DNA from: an uncultured Chiayiivirga sp.
GTDB taxonomy: Bacteria > Pseudomonadota > Gammaproteobacteria > Xanthomonadales > Xanthomonadaceae
DNA length: 64,000 bases
Reading direction: 5' to 3'
NCBI GenBank assembly: GCA_934525595.1
Contig: CAKSZJ010000007.1
Coordinates: 1-64,000 of the forward strand
In this document: one piece after another, positions 18,652-31,600 of the stretch
Numbering within the stretch: the stretch's first letter is position 1
How the letters are laid out: each line of letters begins with the position of its first letter
Position numbers and translations under genes: made by a program
The notes under the pieces: generated by a model
Seen by the model: the letters and a program-made list of their open reading frames with translations, nothing else
Database searches by the model: none
What the model was told of the DNA's origin: nothing

Positions 18652-19658
18652 CCCTGATCCTGGGGCATGGCGGGCGGTTGTGGCGGCGTGGTGTTGGCGG
18701 GTGGTCCGACGGGTGCGATGGCAGCCAGCGCCGACTCCCGCACCTCGACCCCGACCTGACGCATGAGCTGCTGGCGGAACTGCGTCTCGGCGGCCTGCAG
18801 GCGATCCTGCATCAGGCGTTGGCGGATGCCGGCGGCAAGCTGTTCGAGCGTGCGCGACTGGCGCGGCTCGCTCTCCACCAGACGCACCAGATAGACGCCG
18901 TCGGCACCGCGCAATACCGGTGAAAGGTCGCCGGGATTTTCCAGTTCGCGCACCGCGTCGAGCACGGCGCGGTCGTGGGCATAGCGCGCGCTGCTGCCTT
19001 CGGCGATCCAGCCGATCACCCCGCCGCGATAGCGCGTGGCGTCGTCGTCGGATACCTCGATCGCCAGCGGCCCGAAGTGCGGCACGCGGGCATCGAGCCC
19101 AGCGGCCTTGGTGCGCGCCGCCTGCATCCGCTGCGTCGCATCGACCCAAGCCGCGTCGCCGGCGTTCGCGGCCACGGAAATCTTCAGCATTGCGGCACGC
19201 TTGCGCGCCGGCACCGTGTAGTCGGTGGCGTGCTCGGCGTAGTACTTCGCCACCTCGTCATCGGTGACGCTGACCTCACGCTGGGCGTCGCGCAGCGTGC
19301 TCTGCACGTAGCGGTTGGAAATCACCTGGTCCACGGCCAGGCGCACGTCCGGTTGCACCGTCAGCCCGGTGCGCTCGGCCGCCGCCACCAGCGCGGCGCG
19401 ATAGACCAGGTCATCGAGCAGGCGACGTTTCTGCTCCATGTCCTGGAACTGCCCGGGGCGATCGCCGCCGCGGCGCTTCATCTCGTCCACGAACGCATCG
19501 ACGCTGATGTACTGGTCGCCGATCCGCGCAACCCACTGCGCCGGAGCGGCCTGCCCGGCCGGGGCGTGCACCATGCGTGCGCCGAGCCAGCCGCACGCTC
19601 CGCCGGCCGCGAACATGCCCAGCAGTGCGAGAGCCGCCGTTTTGGCTGGAACCTTCAT
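18648..19658 (-). CDS. PpiC/parvulin-type peptidylprolyl isomerase, membrane-anchored
   Basis: 336-aa exported folding factor. The N-terminal hydrophobic segment (TAALALLGMFAAGGACGWLG) is an uncleaved signal-anchor or signal peptide; the Cys in it lacks a good lipobox. A SurA/PrsA-like helical region (about 40-130) follows, with MKRRGGDRPGQFQDMEQKRR and LLDDLVYRAALVAAAERTG. The rotamase core is at about 130-275 (ARKRAAMLKISVA, YRGGVIGWIAEGSSARY, VYLVRLVESEP), and the C-terminus is Gln/Arg-rich. Such proteins catalyse prolyl cis-trans isomerisation and act as chaperones in the periplasm. It lies between the 4568-aa gene (overlap ATGA, strong GGGGAGGG site) and the 587-aa gene, so I infer a dedicated folding factor for this operon's products. 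Confidence 0.88.
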   Translation of the reverse strand: MKVPAKTAALALLGMFAAGGACGWLGARMVHAPAGQAAPAQWVARIGDQYISVDAFVDEMKRRGGDRPGQFQDMEQKRRLLDDLVYRAALVAAAERTGLTVQPDVRLAVDQVISNRYVQSTLRDAQREVSVTDDEVAKYYAEHATDYTVPARKRAAMLKISVAANAGDAAWVDATQRMQAARTKAAGLDARVPHFGPLAIEVSDDDATRYRGGVIGWIAEGSSARYAHDRAVLDAVRELENPGDLSPVLRGADGVYLVRLVESEPRQSRTLEQLAAGIRQRLMQDRLQAAETQFRQQLMRQVGVEVRESALAAIAPVGPPANTTPPQPPAMPQDQG

Positions 19659-22600
19659 GCTGCGCCCTCCCCGTCGTACAAGGCCCGACGCACCGATGCC
19701 GGCTCCGGGGAGGAGGAACGTACGGCATCGGGCGTCGAACGGAGGAACCAGGGCACCAGCCAGCGCAGCGGCGTGGCGTCCGCACCCGGATAGGGGCGAT
19801 TGGAATCCTCGAAGCCGTCCTTGAAGATGACCTTGAAGACCTCGTTGGTGTCGCTGGCGAAGTTGTTCTGCGTGCTGACCTCGACCTGGGCCGGATCGAT
19901 CGTTGCCTGCACCGATTGCACGATGGTCTCGTGGACCATCACGTTGATGGCCGGATCGACGGTCGCGGTAAGGGTGAAGGTGACCACGGCACCGGCGGGA
20001 ACATCGACCAGTTCGTCGATGCCGCCCACGCCGCTGGCAGTGCCGCAGGTCGCGCCGCCGCTCGCCGCGCACTGCCAGGCCGCATCGATCAGTTCGACCG
20101 CGAGCGGCGATTCCACGCGCGCATCGATCGCATCCACCGAGCCGTCGTTGCGCACGCGGATGACGTAGACGCTGGTGTCGGCAGGTGCCAGGCCAATGCG
20201 GCCATCGTCGATCGACACCGCCAGATCCACACCCGTGAACATCAAGGTGCTGGTGCTGTCGGTATTGTTGGCCGGTGCCGGATCGCCGGTCTGCGAAGCG
20301 ACCTGGACGGTCGAGGTCAACGTGCTTCCCACGGCCGGAAGCTGGGTCAGAGCCAGCGACGCGGTGGCCACGGTACCGGCGGGAATGCTGGCGAAGCTGC
20401 AGTCCACGCGTACCGGCGTGACCTGGCTGCAGCCGGCACCGACCGCCTGTATCGGATGGCTGAAGGAATAGGCCGCCACGGTCTGGCCCGCGTCCGACGG
20501 CCCACCGTTCGCGATTTCGATCCGGTGCTCCATCGCCACCGGGCTGCCCGGGTCGTAGGCATCCGGCGCATGCGCGGTCACCGCCAGATCGGCGCTGGTC
20601 TGGATGGTGTCGGTGTCGGTGGCCGCGTTGTCGGAGGTGTCCGGATCGAGCGCATCGCCCAGCACCTGCACGCTCGCGGTGTTGACGAGCATGCCGGTGG
20701 CCGAGGAGACCAGGGTCGCACTGACCTGGTAGACCAACGATTCGCCCACCGGAATATCCACGGTATCGTTGATCGACCCCTCACCCACGGACTGGCAGCT
20801 GCCGGTACCGAGCGTCGGCGTGCAGGTCCAGGTCGCACCCACCAGCACCGCCGGCAGGATGTCCTGGACCAGCGCGTTGGGCGCATCCGATGGCCCGACG
20901 TTGCTGACCGTGATGGTGTAGCCCAGCGGCAGGCCCGCCATCGAGCTGGATACGCCGTTGGTCTTGGTGATCGAAAGATTCGGGCGACGCAGTACCTGGG
21001 TGGTGACCGGTACCGCCACCTGGTCTCCGGGCGTGGGATCGACCGATCCCGGCTCGGGCTGGACGTAGGCGGAATTGAGCAGTGGACCGACCCAGCGCGG
21101 ATGGACGCGGGCGCGCAGGGTCACGGTGACGCTGCCACCGACCATGACATCGGCCTGGGCGTCGAGCGAGGTGCCCGAACCACTCGGTGCCGTACAGATG
21201 GATCCACCCGTGGCCGTACAGGTCCAGGTCGCACCAGCGAAGCGGCTCGCCTCCAGCGGATCGACGATGTGCACGCCCAGTGCATCGCTCGGCCCGGCGT
21301 TGTTGACCGTGATGACGTACTCGGCGATTTCACCGGCGACCGCGCTGGCCGGGCCGGTCTTGGCGATCGAAATGTCGGAGATGACGTTGATCGTGGCCTG
21401 GTCGCTGCCGTCGTTGTTGGCCGGGTTCGGATCGCTGCCCGCGCCGGGCACGGCACGCGCGACGTTGACGAGGTTGCCGCGCGCGCTGGGATGGACGGTC
21501 GCGCCGTAGGCCAGCTCCGAGCTGCCGCCCACGCCCAGATCGACGCCGACCGGCAGGCCGGCGTCGCCGCCGCTGGCCGCAAGGCAGCGCGAGATCGGCT
21601 GTTCGTCGATCCGCGCCAGGCCACCATCGACACCCGGCTGTGCCAGCAGCAGCTGGCCCAGCGCGGGCACGTGCAGCAGTGCCGTTGCGTCGACCGCGCT
21701 GGCCGCAGGCAGGACGAAGCGGGCTTCCAGCGCACCGTCGCTCCAGCGCCGCGCGTACAGCTGCACGACGCCCTGCGCATCGGCCAGATACAGGCGCGAC
21801 CCCCAGGTGTCGATGGCCAGCGCACGGGCGGCCGCCGGATCGGGCACCGCCCAGGTATCACCCGGCGTCAGGCTGCCGTTGAGGGCGCGCGAGAATGCGC
21901 TGATGCCCGCGTTGCCCAGAACGTAGAGCTGTCCATCGGCAGGCGTCGACACCATGTCGCGCACGCCCGCCAGGGCCGGCAGCGCGCCGCTGCCGGTGCC
22001 GCGCTGCACGCCGAGGTAGCGCAGCACGCCGGTGTTGGCGTCGATCTCGAAGCGCGACAGCGCCTGCGACACCGTGGCCAGGGCGTACAGGTGGTGCCCG
22101 TCATCGCTCAGGTGCAGGCGCTTGACGCCGCGGATCACGTTGCTGTCGGGCTGGAAGGTTCCCAGCCCATCCTGGATGCGTTCGACAAAGCCGAGCGTGC
22201 CGGTGTCGGTATCGCGGCGGAACAGGGCGATGGCGCTGTTGGCAGCCGAGGACGGCACGGCGGCGGTGTAGACGAAGCGCCCGTCACGCGAGAGCGTGAC
22301 GAAGCGCGCGCCGATCAGGCCGGTGACGCCGTCGGTACCGGAGGTGAGCTTGTGCAGGAACTCCAGGCCGGTGGCGGTGATGCGGAAGGCAAGCAGGCTG
22401 TTGCTGTCCGCGCCGGTCACGTAAAGGTGCGCGCCGTCCGGTGACACCGCCAGGTGCGAGGCACCGGCCAGGCCGGCGATGGTGCCCGCTCCCGCGCTGT
22501 CGCCATCCACATAGCGCGTCAGGCTCGCGATGTCACCGGCGGCGTCCAGCGCCACGTCCACCAGCGCGCTGCCGCTCTGGCTCACGCCGAACCAGCGCCG

Positions 22601-25600
22601 GCCGTCGGGCGTGGCCGCCAGGGCGGACAGGCCGGCCACGCGCGGATCGAGGCTGCTGGCGATGCCGCCGGCATCGGCCAGGGGCAGATTGGCGGCACAG
22701 CTCCAGGCACCGGAGTCCGGAACCAGGCCCGCCGGCTCCGCCGGGAACAGCGGCAGATCGTCCTCGATCCATGCCCCGAGCGCATCGGACACGCCATGGT
22801 TGACCGAAGTGATCCGGTAATTCACCGGAAGTCCGGCCACCACGTCGGCCGCAGCGGTAAGGCGCTCCTTGACCGTCTCCAGGTCCGGAGCCGGCACCAG
22901 CTGGTCGGTGTCGCTGGCACGGTTGTCGACCGGATTGGACTCGTGGGCCAGGACGCGCGGATCGATGCCGACTGCATAGGTGAGCGGCCCGCTCGCGTTG
23001 GCGAACACGCGGGCCGTGAGATCGAACTGCACCGAACCATTCCGTGCCACGTCGACCCGGGTTCCGACCAGGCCGCCGACGCCGCTGAGCGGACAGCGTG
23101 AGCCGTGCTCGCGCGCCAGCGTCGCCACCACGCCATCGGCGGAAGACGCCAGGTAGAGCTGGCGCGATTCGGGTGCCAGCACCATCGCCGACGGCTGGTT
23201 CATCGCCACCGACAGCGCGGTGGTGTAGCTCGCCAGACGCTCGGCCTGGGTATCGAGCAGGCTGTAGAGATGCAGCTGGCTGCTCGCGGCCGAGGCCACG
23301 TAGAGACGGGCCTGGTCGGCCGCGTAGGCCAGCGCGACCGGCTGCTGGGTGCCGTTGGCTCCGTCGGTATCCAGCGCGATCACTTCATCCAGCTCGAAAG
23401 TCGGGCTTGCACCATCGACGAAGCGCAGCCGGTTGACCGCATCGCCCAGCGCATCGGCGACGAGCACCTGGTCGCCATCGACCGCCACGGCGGACGGCGC
23501 GAGCAGCGAAGCGCCGACTCCCACCTGCCCGTCCTCGATGCCGACGGCGTAGCTGAGGGTGCCGTTCGCCACGGCGCGGCGGAATGCGGTGATCGAGCGG
23601 TTGGTGGTGGCGGTGGCGAACAGCACCGCGCCTTCCGGCCCGAACGCGAGATCGGAAATGCCGTTCAATCCGTTGACGCCACCCTGTCCCTGGCGCAAGA
23701 GCGCGATCTGGACCAGCGCGCCGCTGCCCGCATCCAGCGCGAACCCGGCCAACGCCTGCTCGGCGGCACCGCCGGCGTAGAGGTGGCGGCCATCGGGCGC
23801 CAGCGCCAGCGTGCTGATGCCGCCGATGCCGTCCACGCCCAGTTCGCCGTCCTGCACCTTCGACAGCCAGGTCAGCAGGCCGGTGGCCGCATCACGCGAG
23901 AACACCGCGATGGCGTCGGCGTCACGACCTGCGACGTAGACGAAGCGCCCGTCCGGGGATATCACGATATCGACCGCGCCGGTGATGCCGCGCACCATCG
24001 GTTCGGCACTGCCGTCGGGGGCGGTGCCGGCGGCGCCGTCGATATACGCATGCAGCCACGACAGCGCGCCGGTGAGGGGATCGCGCACGAACACGGCCAC
24101 GGTGTCACGCGGGCCGCTGCCCTCATCGACGCGACCGACCGCGTAAACGTGCAGACCCAGCGCATCCACCGCCACGGCGGTGTAGGCGACATCGTTGTCG
24201 GGCGCGGCGGTGGACACCTCTGCCAGCAGGCCGGCCTGCGGGGTCGGCGTGCAGACCCAGGCCACGTCGTAAAGCGCGGCCGGCAGACTGTCGTCGAGAA
24301 TGGCACCGGCGGCGTAGGTCGGACCGGCGTTGGCGGCGACCACGCGATAGGCGATGGAACCGCCCGGCGTAGCCTGCGTGACTTCGGTACAGCCCGGATC
24401 GCCCAGGTCGCAGCCGTTGTCGTCCACCTGGATCGACAGGTCCACGGCAGGTGAGAGTACGGTGTCCGAGTCGGTCGCCGAGTTGTTGGACTGGTTCGAA
24501 TCGAGCACGCCGATGGCTTCCACCGTGGCGGTATTGGCCAGGCGTCCGGTGGCCTTGGCCCGAACGGTGCCGGTGGCAAGGAACCGGACCTGGCCTCCGG
24601 CCGGCAGGTTCACTTCCAGATCGATGTTGCCCTGCCCGCTCGGCGCGCAGTTGCCGCCGGCATAGCCGACACAGGTCCAGGAAACCTGCTGGAACTCGGG
24701 CGGGAACTGGTCGGCCACGCGGGCGCGCGACACGCTGCTCGGGCCATGGTTGGTGACCTCGATGGTGTAGGTGACCTGATCACCCGGTGCCACGCCGCCC
24801 AGGCCATCGAACAACGCGCCCAGGTAGTCCGACGTCGCGCCGGCCTGGGCAAAGGCCGCCAGCGCGGAATCCGTACCGCCGGCCGCATAAAGCCACCCCA
24901 GCCCGTCGTTCACGTAGGCCACATCCGCGGCTCCGCCCAGGCCGTCCACACGCGGCAGCGACGGATCGGCGGGAATGTCGCCGTTCTTCACCACGGAGGC
25001 GAGCGTCGGCACGCCGGCGGCATCCAGCGACAGCACCGCGACGCCATCGAGCGCGGCCGCAGCGACGTAGAGGTTCCCGTCCGAACCCAGGCGCAGGCGC
25101 GTGGCCCCGACCAGCTCGGACGTCTGGAAGACGGCGCCGGCTCCCGGATGCGGTGCGAACGCCAGCAGGCCGCTCGCCGTGTCGCGCGCGAAGCGGACCA
25201 GGGTGCCGGCCTCGCTGCCCAAGACCCAGAGCACCGCGTCGTCGTCCGACAGCGCCAGAGAACGCACTCCGTCCATGCCCAGGATGCCGCCGGTGCCGTT
25301 CTGGTACGGGGGAACCTGCAGCTGGGAGAGCAGGCCGAAGTTGGCGCTGCCCGAGTTGGTGTGGCGCTTGAAGGCCACCAGGGTGCCGTTGTCACCCAGC
25401 ACGTACAGGAACTCGCCGTCTCCGCTCAGCTGCAGGGCGCGCGGGGATTCGATGCCGCTGACGCTGCCTATGCCGGCCTGAACCACGCCCACGAACGTCA
25501 GGGTTCCTGCGTCGACGGCGGCAGGCGCGGTCTGGCGACGGAAGATCGCCACCGCGTTGGAGAAGGCGCTGGCGACATAGACATGCTCGCCATCGGGCGA

Positions 25601-28600
25601 CAGCGCCAGGGCGCGCGCGCCGGACAGTCCGGTGACGCCGAGCAGGCCGTTCCGGTCGATGTCGATCTGGGTCAGGCGACCGTCGCCCGCGTCGCGCGCA
25701 AAGCTGGCGACGGCGTTGTCGACCGGGCTTGCCGCATACAGGTGCAGCCCATCGGCGCTGGCCACGATGTCGCGCACGCCGGAAATGCCCGAGATCCCCG
25801 CGCTGCCGCTGCGAACCGCCCCGATCTGGCGCAGCCCGACGTTGCCCGAGGCACCGGCCTGGCGCAGGAAGGTGCCGATGGCGTTGTCCGAGGGTGCGGC
25901 AACGTACACGTTGTTTTCGTCGGCGGCCAGCGCCACCGCGCCGGCCAGGCCATCGAACTCGGCCAGGCCATCGTCCTTGGTGATACCAAGATCGGCGAAG
26001 TTCGACGGGACATCGGTGTCCTGTGCGCTGAGGTTGCAGCCGTCCAGCGCCGTGCCCTGCCCGCCACTGCAGCTTGCCGACTTCCACTTGACGGTAGCGA
26101 GGTTGGTCAGGTTCCCGACCAGGCCGCTGGCGACGCGCGCGGTGAGGTGGAACACCACCTGCCCGCCGGCGGCGATGTTGACCGGTACGCCGTCCGGATA
26201 GGTAACCGACGGCCCGAGCGGGCCAGTACCGCTGGCGGGACACCACGAGTCGGACTGGCGCTGGAAGTGCGCTATGGCGCGATCCAGGGTGCCGGCCACG
26301 TAAACCTGGTCGAGCTGTGGGTCGAGCACCAGGCCGGTGGCGCCGCCCAGCCCTTCCACGCCGCCGCTGTTGTTGGAGCGGATGCCGAGGTACGTGAGCG
26401 CGCCGGTCTGCGGATGCACCGAGAACCAGGCCAGGGTGGCACCGGCCTGCGAGGTGACATAGAGGTGCTGGCCATCGCCGCTGAGCTGTGAACGGCGCGG
26501 ATTGAGCAGGCCGCGCGCGCCCTGCTCGCCCTGGCCGAGCGAGGAGGCCAGCGTGAGGGTGCCGAAGTTGCCCGCGCCCGGATCGTCGACCCGGTTCAGC
26601 ACCACCACGCGATTGGCATCCGCCGCAGTCAGGTACAGGCGCTTGCCGGCGGCATCGAACGCGGCCGAGGATGCGCCGTTCATCGCCACGCCCAGGATGC
26701 TGCCGCTGAAGCGCGCGCCAAAGGCGAGCTTGCCGAAATCCGGCGAGCCGGAGGTGCGGTTGCGCAACAGCAGGGTCGCGCTGCCGGTGCTGCCGGAGAT
26801 CGCATAGACGTGCGAGCCGTCGGGGCTGGCGACGAGATATTCCACATCCGCCAGGCCTTCCACGCCGCCCTGCCCGTTCACCAGGCTGCCAAGGTGGCTC
26901 AGGTTGCCGGTGGCGCGGCTGTAGGCGAAGGCCGCCACCGCGTGATCGTTGGCACCGGCCACATACACATGATCGGTATCGGGCGTGCCGTCGCCGTCGC
27001 CGTCGGCCGCCAGCACCGCCAGGTGCAGGGCCTGATCCAGCCCCGGCAGGGCGGGATTCCTCATCGCGGCGCGGTGGGTGACGATCAGCGACGCGGTGTC
27101 ACTGCCGGAAAGGGAGAACACGTTGAGGCTGTCCGAGCGCCGGCTGACCACGAACAGCAGGCGGCCGCCGCCGCCCACGGCGACCGCACGCGCGCCTTCC
27201 AGCGGCACGCCGGCGGTGTGGTCGATGCGCGAGTGATAGGTCAGGGCCCCGGTCTGGGCATCGCGTTGGAAGAAGACCAGGGCGTCGTCGTCGACGCTGG
27301 CCCCGACCAGGAAGCTCGCGCGCACCGCCTGCGGATCGGCGCTGTCGCCGCGCGGGATGATCGCCAGCGAGCCCACGCCCGCCAGTCCCTCCACGCCGCC
27401 CACGCCATCGGTATAGGCAGACAGGAAGTCCAGCGCACCCGACCCGGAGGCCGCACAGGTCCAGGAAATCGATCCGGGCACGAAGGGCGAGGCGCTGCAA
27501 TCGAAGCCGCCGCCAACGCTGGTGCAGCCGAACAGATCCTCCACGTTGGCCAGGTCCGGATCGCCCAGTCCGGCCACGTTGCCCGGCCCGGCGTTGCGAA
27601 TCGTCAGGTCGTAAGTCACCTCGGTGCCGGGGATGACCGAGGCCTGGTTGTTGGTCTTGGTGAGCTCGAGTCGCGCCGAGGTCAGCAGCGTGGTGCTGTC
27701 GGCATCGAAGTCGGTGCTGCCTGTGCCGCTGGCTTCGGCCAGATTGACCAGCGTGCCGGTGGCATCCGGGCGAATCTTCGAGTTGACGGTGTAAACGACC
27801 GCGCCACCGGCGCGGATTGTCACCACATCATTGATGTCGCCCGCGCCCGACGCGCTGCAGCTCGACCCGGTCCCGACCGAGAAGGACGCGACCGCATCGC
27901 TGCCGAAGCCGGCCATGTACACGTTGCGCGAATCTCCCGAGACGACCACGGCATAGGGCGAGCGGATGCCATCCACCGCATCCACGTCCTGGGTGCGCAC
28001 CTCGGAGACTACGAGCTGGCCATAGAGTGCGCTGCCGGAATTGTCGTAGCGGTCGAAGGCCACGAGGCTGGAGCCGAATTCAGCGGCGACATAGAGGCGC
28101 TTGCCGTTGGCGCTGACGGCCACGTCGCGCGGCCCGGTCATCAGCGCGGGCGCGTCGACGCCCGCCTTCAGCGTGCCGATGAGGCGCACTCGGCCGGCCT
28201 GCGGGCTGCTGGTATCGAGCACGCGCTGCAGGATGTGCAGGGACGAACTGTTCTGCGCGGCGACGTAGACGTGGGTGTTGTCGCTGTCATTGATCGAGGG
28301 CGACAGGGCCAGCGCCATGGGACGCTGGTTGGCCCCCAGGCTCAGCGCATGCACGAACGCCAGCTTCCCTTCCGCCACCTGGTCGAACACCACAACGGTG
28401 TTTGCCGTCGCGGCCACGCCCAACAGCTGGTACTGGCCGTTTCTGCCGGCCACGACCAGGTCGCGGATGCCGCTCATGCCGGTCACGCCATTCTGCCCGC
28501 CCGCCACCGACTCCACGTAGGACAGGCGGTCGGGTTCCGTCGGCCGGTACTTGAAAATCGCGATGCTGGCCTCGTAGGAGCCGGCGACATAGAGATAGCC

Positions 28601-31600
28601 GGCGTCCGGATCCATCGCCATGCCGTAGGCACCCAGCAGACCCGGATGGCCGGAGCCGGAAGTGCGGGTGAAGCTGGTGGCGAACGTCAGCAATCCCGTG
28701 CCCGCGTCGCGGCGGAACACGGTGAGCGAATCGCCGTCGAGGCTGGTGACGAACACGGACAGCCCATCGGCGCTGATCAGGATCCGATCGGGCCGCTGCA
28801 TGCCGCTGATTCCGCCCTGCTGGTTGCGCCACACCGCGTTGAATTCGAGGTGGCGGCCATCTTCGTCGGTACCGATCAGCGCAGGACGCCGCTTGAACAG
28901 GCTGATGGAGGAATCGACCTGACTCAATACGTAGACATCACCATCCCGGATTGCCAGATCGGACGGTCCGGTGAGCGCATTGATCTCACCTTCGCCCTGC
29001 GCATCGCGCTCGATGAAGCCCAGCTGCGGCGGCGGCGCGCGGCGCGCGAACACCACGATCGGGCCGACGGTGCCGGTCTCACTGGCCGAGGCGACAATGA
29101 CATGGCGGTTGTCGTGGGTCACCGCGACCGCCGCGGGCATGTCGAGGCCCCGGGCCTCGATCGCGCCCGGGACCGCGGTGCGGCGCAGCACGTCCTGGAA
29201 CTGCAGGACACCCGCGCCATCGACGGCCAGGCCGCCGCTGACGGGATTGCGGCGCACGCTGAACATGGCATCGCTGCCCTTGTTCACGCCGATCAGGTGC
29301 TCGCCGTCCGGCGACAGCGCGAGACTCAGCGGATTGCCGAGGAGCCCCGTTCCGGTCGCGTCCAGGACGGGAATCAGACCGACCGACATCCCGCTGGCCT
29401 CGGACTTGAGGTAACCGATGCGCCCGGCCGCACCGCTGCCGGCATGAACGTAGAGATCGCGGCCGTTGCCGGCCAGGACCATGTCGTTGACGCCGACGAG
29501 ACCGGCGACGGCAGCGCCGAGCGGGCTGCCGTCGGCACTCAGCGCACCCGCGTTTGCACCGCTGGTCGCAATGGCATAGCGCGCGACCGCCGAGGTCGTG
29601 GTCGAGGCCACGAACAGACGCGTCCCGGCCGCATTGATCGCCATCGGACCCGCGTTCACCGGGGCGTCCGCGCCTGCCGCGGGAACGGCGATGGGAAGCT
29701 GGTTGCTGCTGTCCGGGCGATACGCTTCGATCCGATGCTGGCTGCCGCCGTGCGATCCGGACACATAGATTCGCGTCGGGCTGACCACGAGGCGGCGCGG
29801 CGTGTCGATACCGGTCGCCACGGATCCGGCAAAGGACAGGCGGCCGTGCTCGGGATCCACCGGGCTGGTGACGCGGTGGAACACCGCAATGCTGCCGCCG
29901 CCGGCTCCCGCCGAGAGGACATAGAGCACCGCGCCATCAGGGCGCAGCGCCAGATCGATCGGGTTGGCCATCCCGGCCACGACCGAACCGGTATCGGAGA
30001 GGTCATCCACACCGTCGACTTCGATATCGATCGGGTCACGCGCGATGCTGCCGTACCCCAGTCCAGGCGTGGCCTGGCGTGCATAGGTGTAGATCGAGGC
30101 AACATTGTCGGCATTGCGCCCGATCGCATAGACGTGACGGCCGTCGGCGGACAGCGCCAGCGCGCTGCCCGGACGCCCGCCCGGGCTGACCATGAGCGGA
30201 TCGGAGGAATCCTGGCCCAGGTACTCGGTCAGGTCGCCGGGCACCGGCGACGTTGCGGCACAGGTCCACTGCACGTTCTGCAGCGCACTGGGCATGACAT
30301 CGCTGACCTGCACGTCATAGGCATCGTTGGGCCCTTCGTTGGCCACGGAGATGGCGTACGTGTGGTCATCGCCGGGGTGCGCGAAACCCGTTCCATCGTC
30401 CTTCTCGACGTTGAGCGTATAGGTGGTCTGCAGCGTGGTGGTGACGCTTGACTCCTTGGTAATGCCACCCAGGGTCAGCCGCGCGGTGTTGGTCACCTGC
30501 GCACCGGCGCTGTTGGTGACCGGGACAGACAGCGCGACCACGGCGCGACCGCCGGGCATCAGGTCGAGTGCCAGACTGCCCGGCGCGATGGCGCCGGTAC
30601 CGGTGCCTGGTGGTGCCTCGATGCACTTCGTGTCTTCCGGTGCGATCGCAGGCGCGGGGGCGGGAATCGCGGCACAGCTCCAGGTCGCCGCGGTGAAATC
30701 GAAGTCGGTGGTCGGAGATGCCGGATCGGTCAGGCCGACCTGCGGCGCGTGGCTGGGACCATTGTTGGTGGCGGTGATCTCGTAGCTGAGCGTGGCGACG
30801 CCACCGGCATCCTGACGCCCCACGAGCCGCTTGTGGATGGTCAGGTTGCGAACTGGCGCAAGGGCCGTATCGACGTGGCTGGTCGCGGTACTGGCGCCCC
30901 ACGCGGCACTGGCATCCAGGCCGAGCGTATCGGCCTCGGTGCCGCGCGGATCGAGCATGCCGGTCACGGTATAGACGACCTGCGCGTTGGTACCGGCTGG
31001 CAGCATGGCCGTGGCCGCGAGCTGGTCGCCGTAGGCCGCAGGCGTATCGGCATTGGTACCGCAGGCACCTCCCACGTTGCAGCATGCCCCGCCCGACGCA
31101 CGGCACTGGTAGTAAACCGTGCCCGGGATGAAGCCGGCCAGGCTGCCTCCGCTGGCCATGGGGTACTGCCCGCTCACCGCCACCGAAGGCAGGTTCTCGA
31201 ATGCCGTGTTCTTGACCGTGATCTTGTAGCTGCGCAGGGTGCCGGGTACCGCGCTGGCGGCACCGACGTTCTCGGCCTGGATCGTGGCCATCGAGGCTTC
31301 CGTCAGAGCGACGGTCGCGGTGTCGGTGCGATCGGTCGCAAGGCCAACTCCCTGCACCGCCTGGCAGCCGGCGGGCGGCGTGTCGCACGTCTGCACAGCC
31401 ACCGTCGCGGTATTGTCCACGCTGGTGATGGTGCTGTCCGACGGCACGACCACGCGCGTCAGCAGGCGACTGCCGGTTCCGGCGCGCAGCGCGAAGGACT
31501 GCGAGATCGCGCTGCCATTATCCTTTACAAGCTCCACTGGGCAGCCGGCGGGGCCGGTACCTGCCACTGGCTCGCCTTCCTGCGGAAACCAGCCCAGGGT

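Noticed and set aside
26810..30451. 1213-codon plus-strand open frame opposite the giant DUF11 gene
   Set aside because: Arg/His/Gly-rich translation with no domain; it mirrors the real gene's codon bias on the other strand. The same holds for 19577-22444, 22454-26491, 30749-33298 and 10643-13114.
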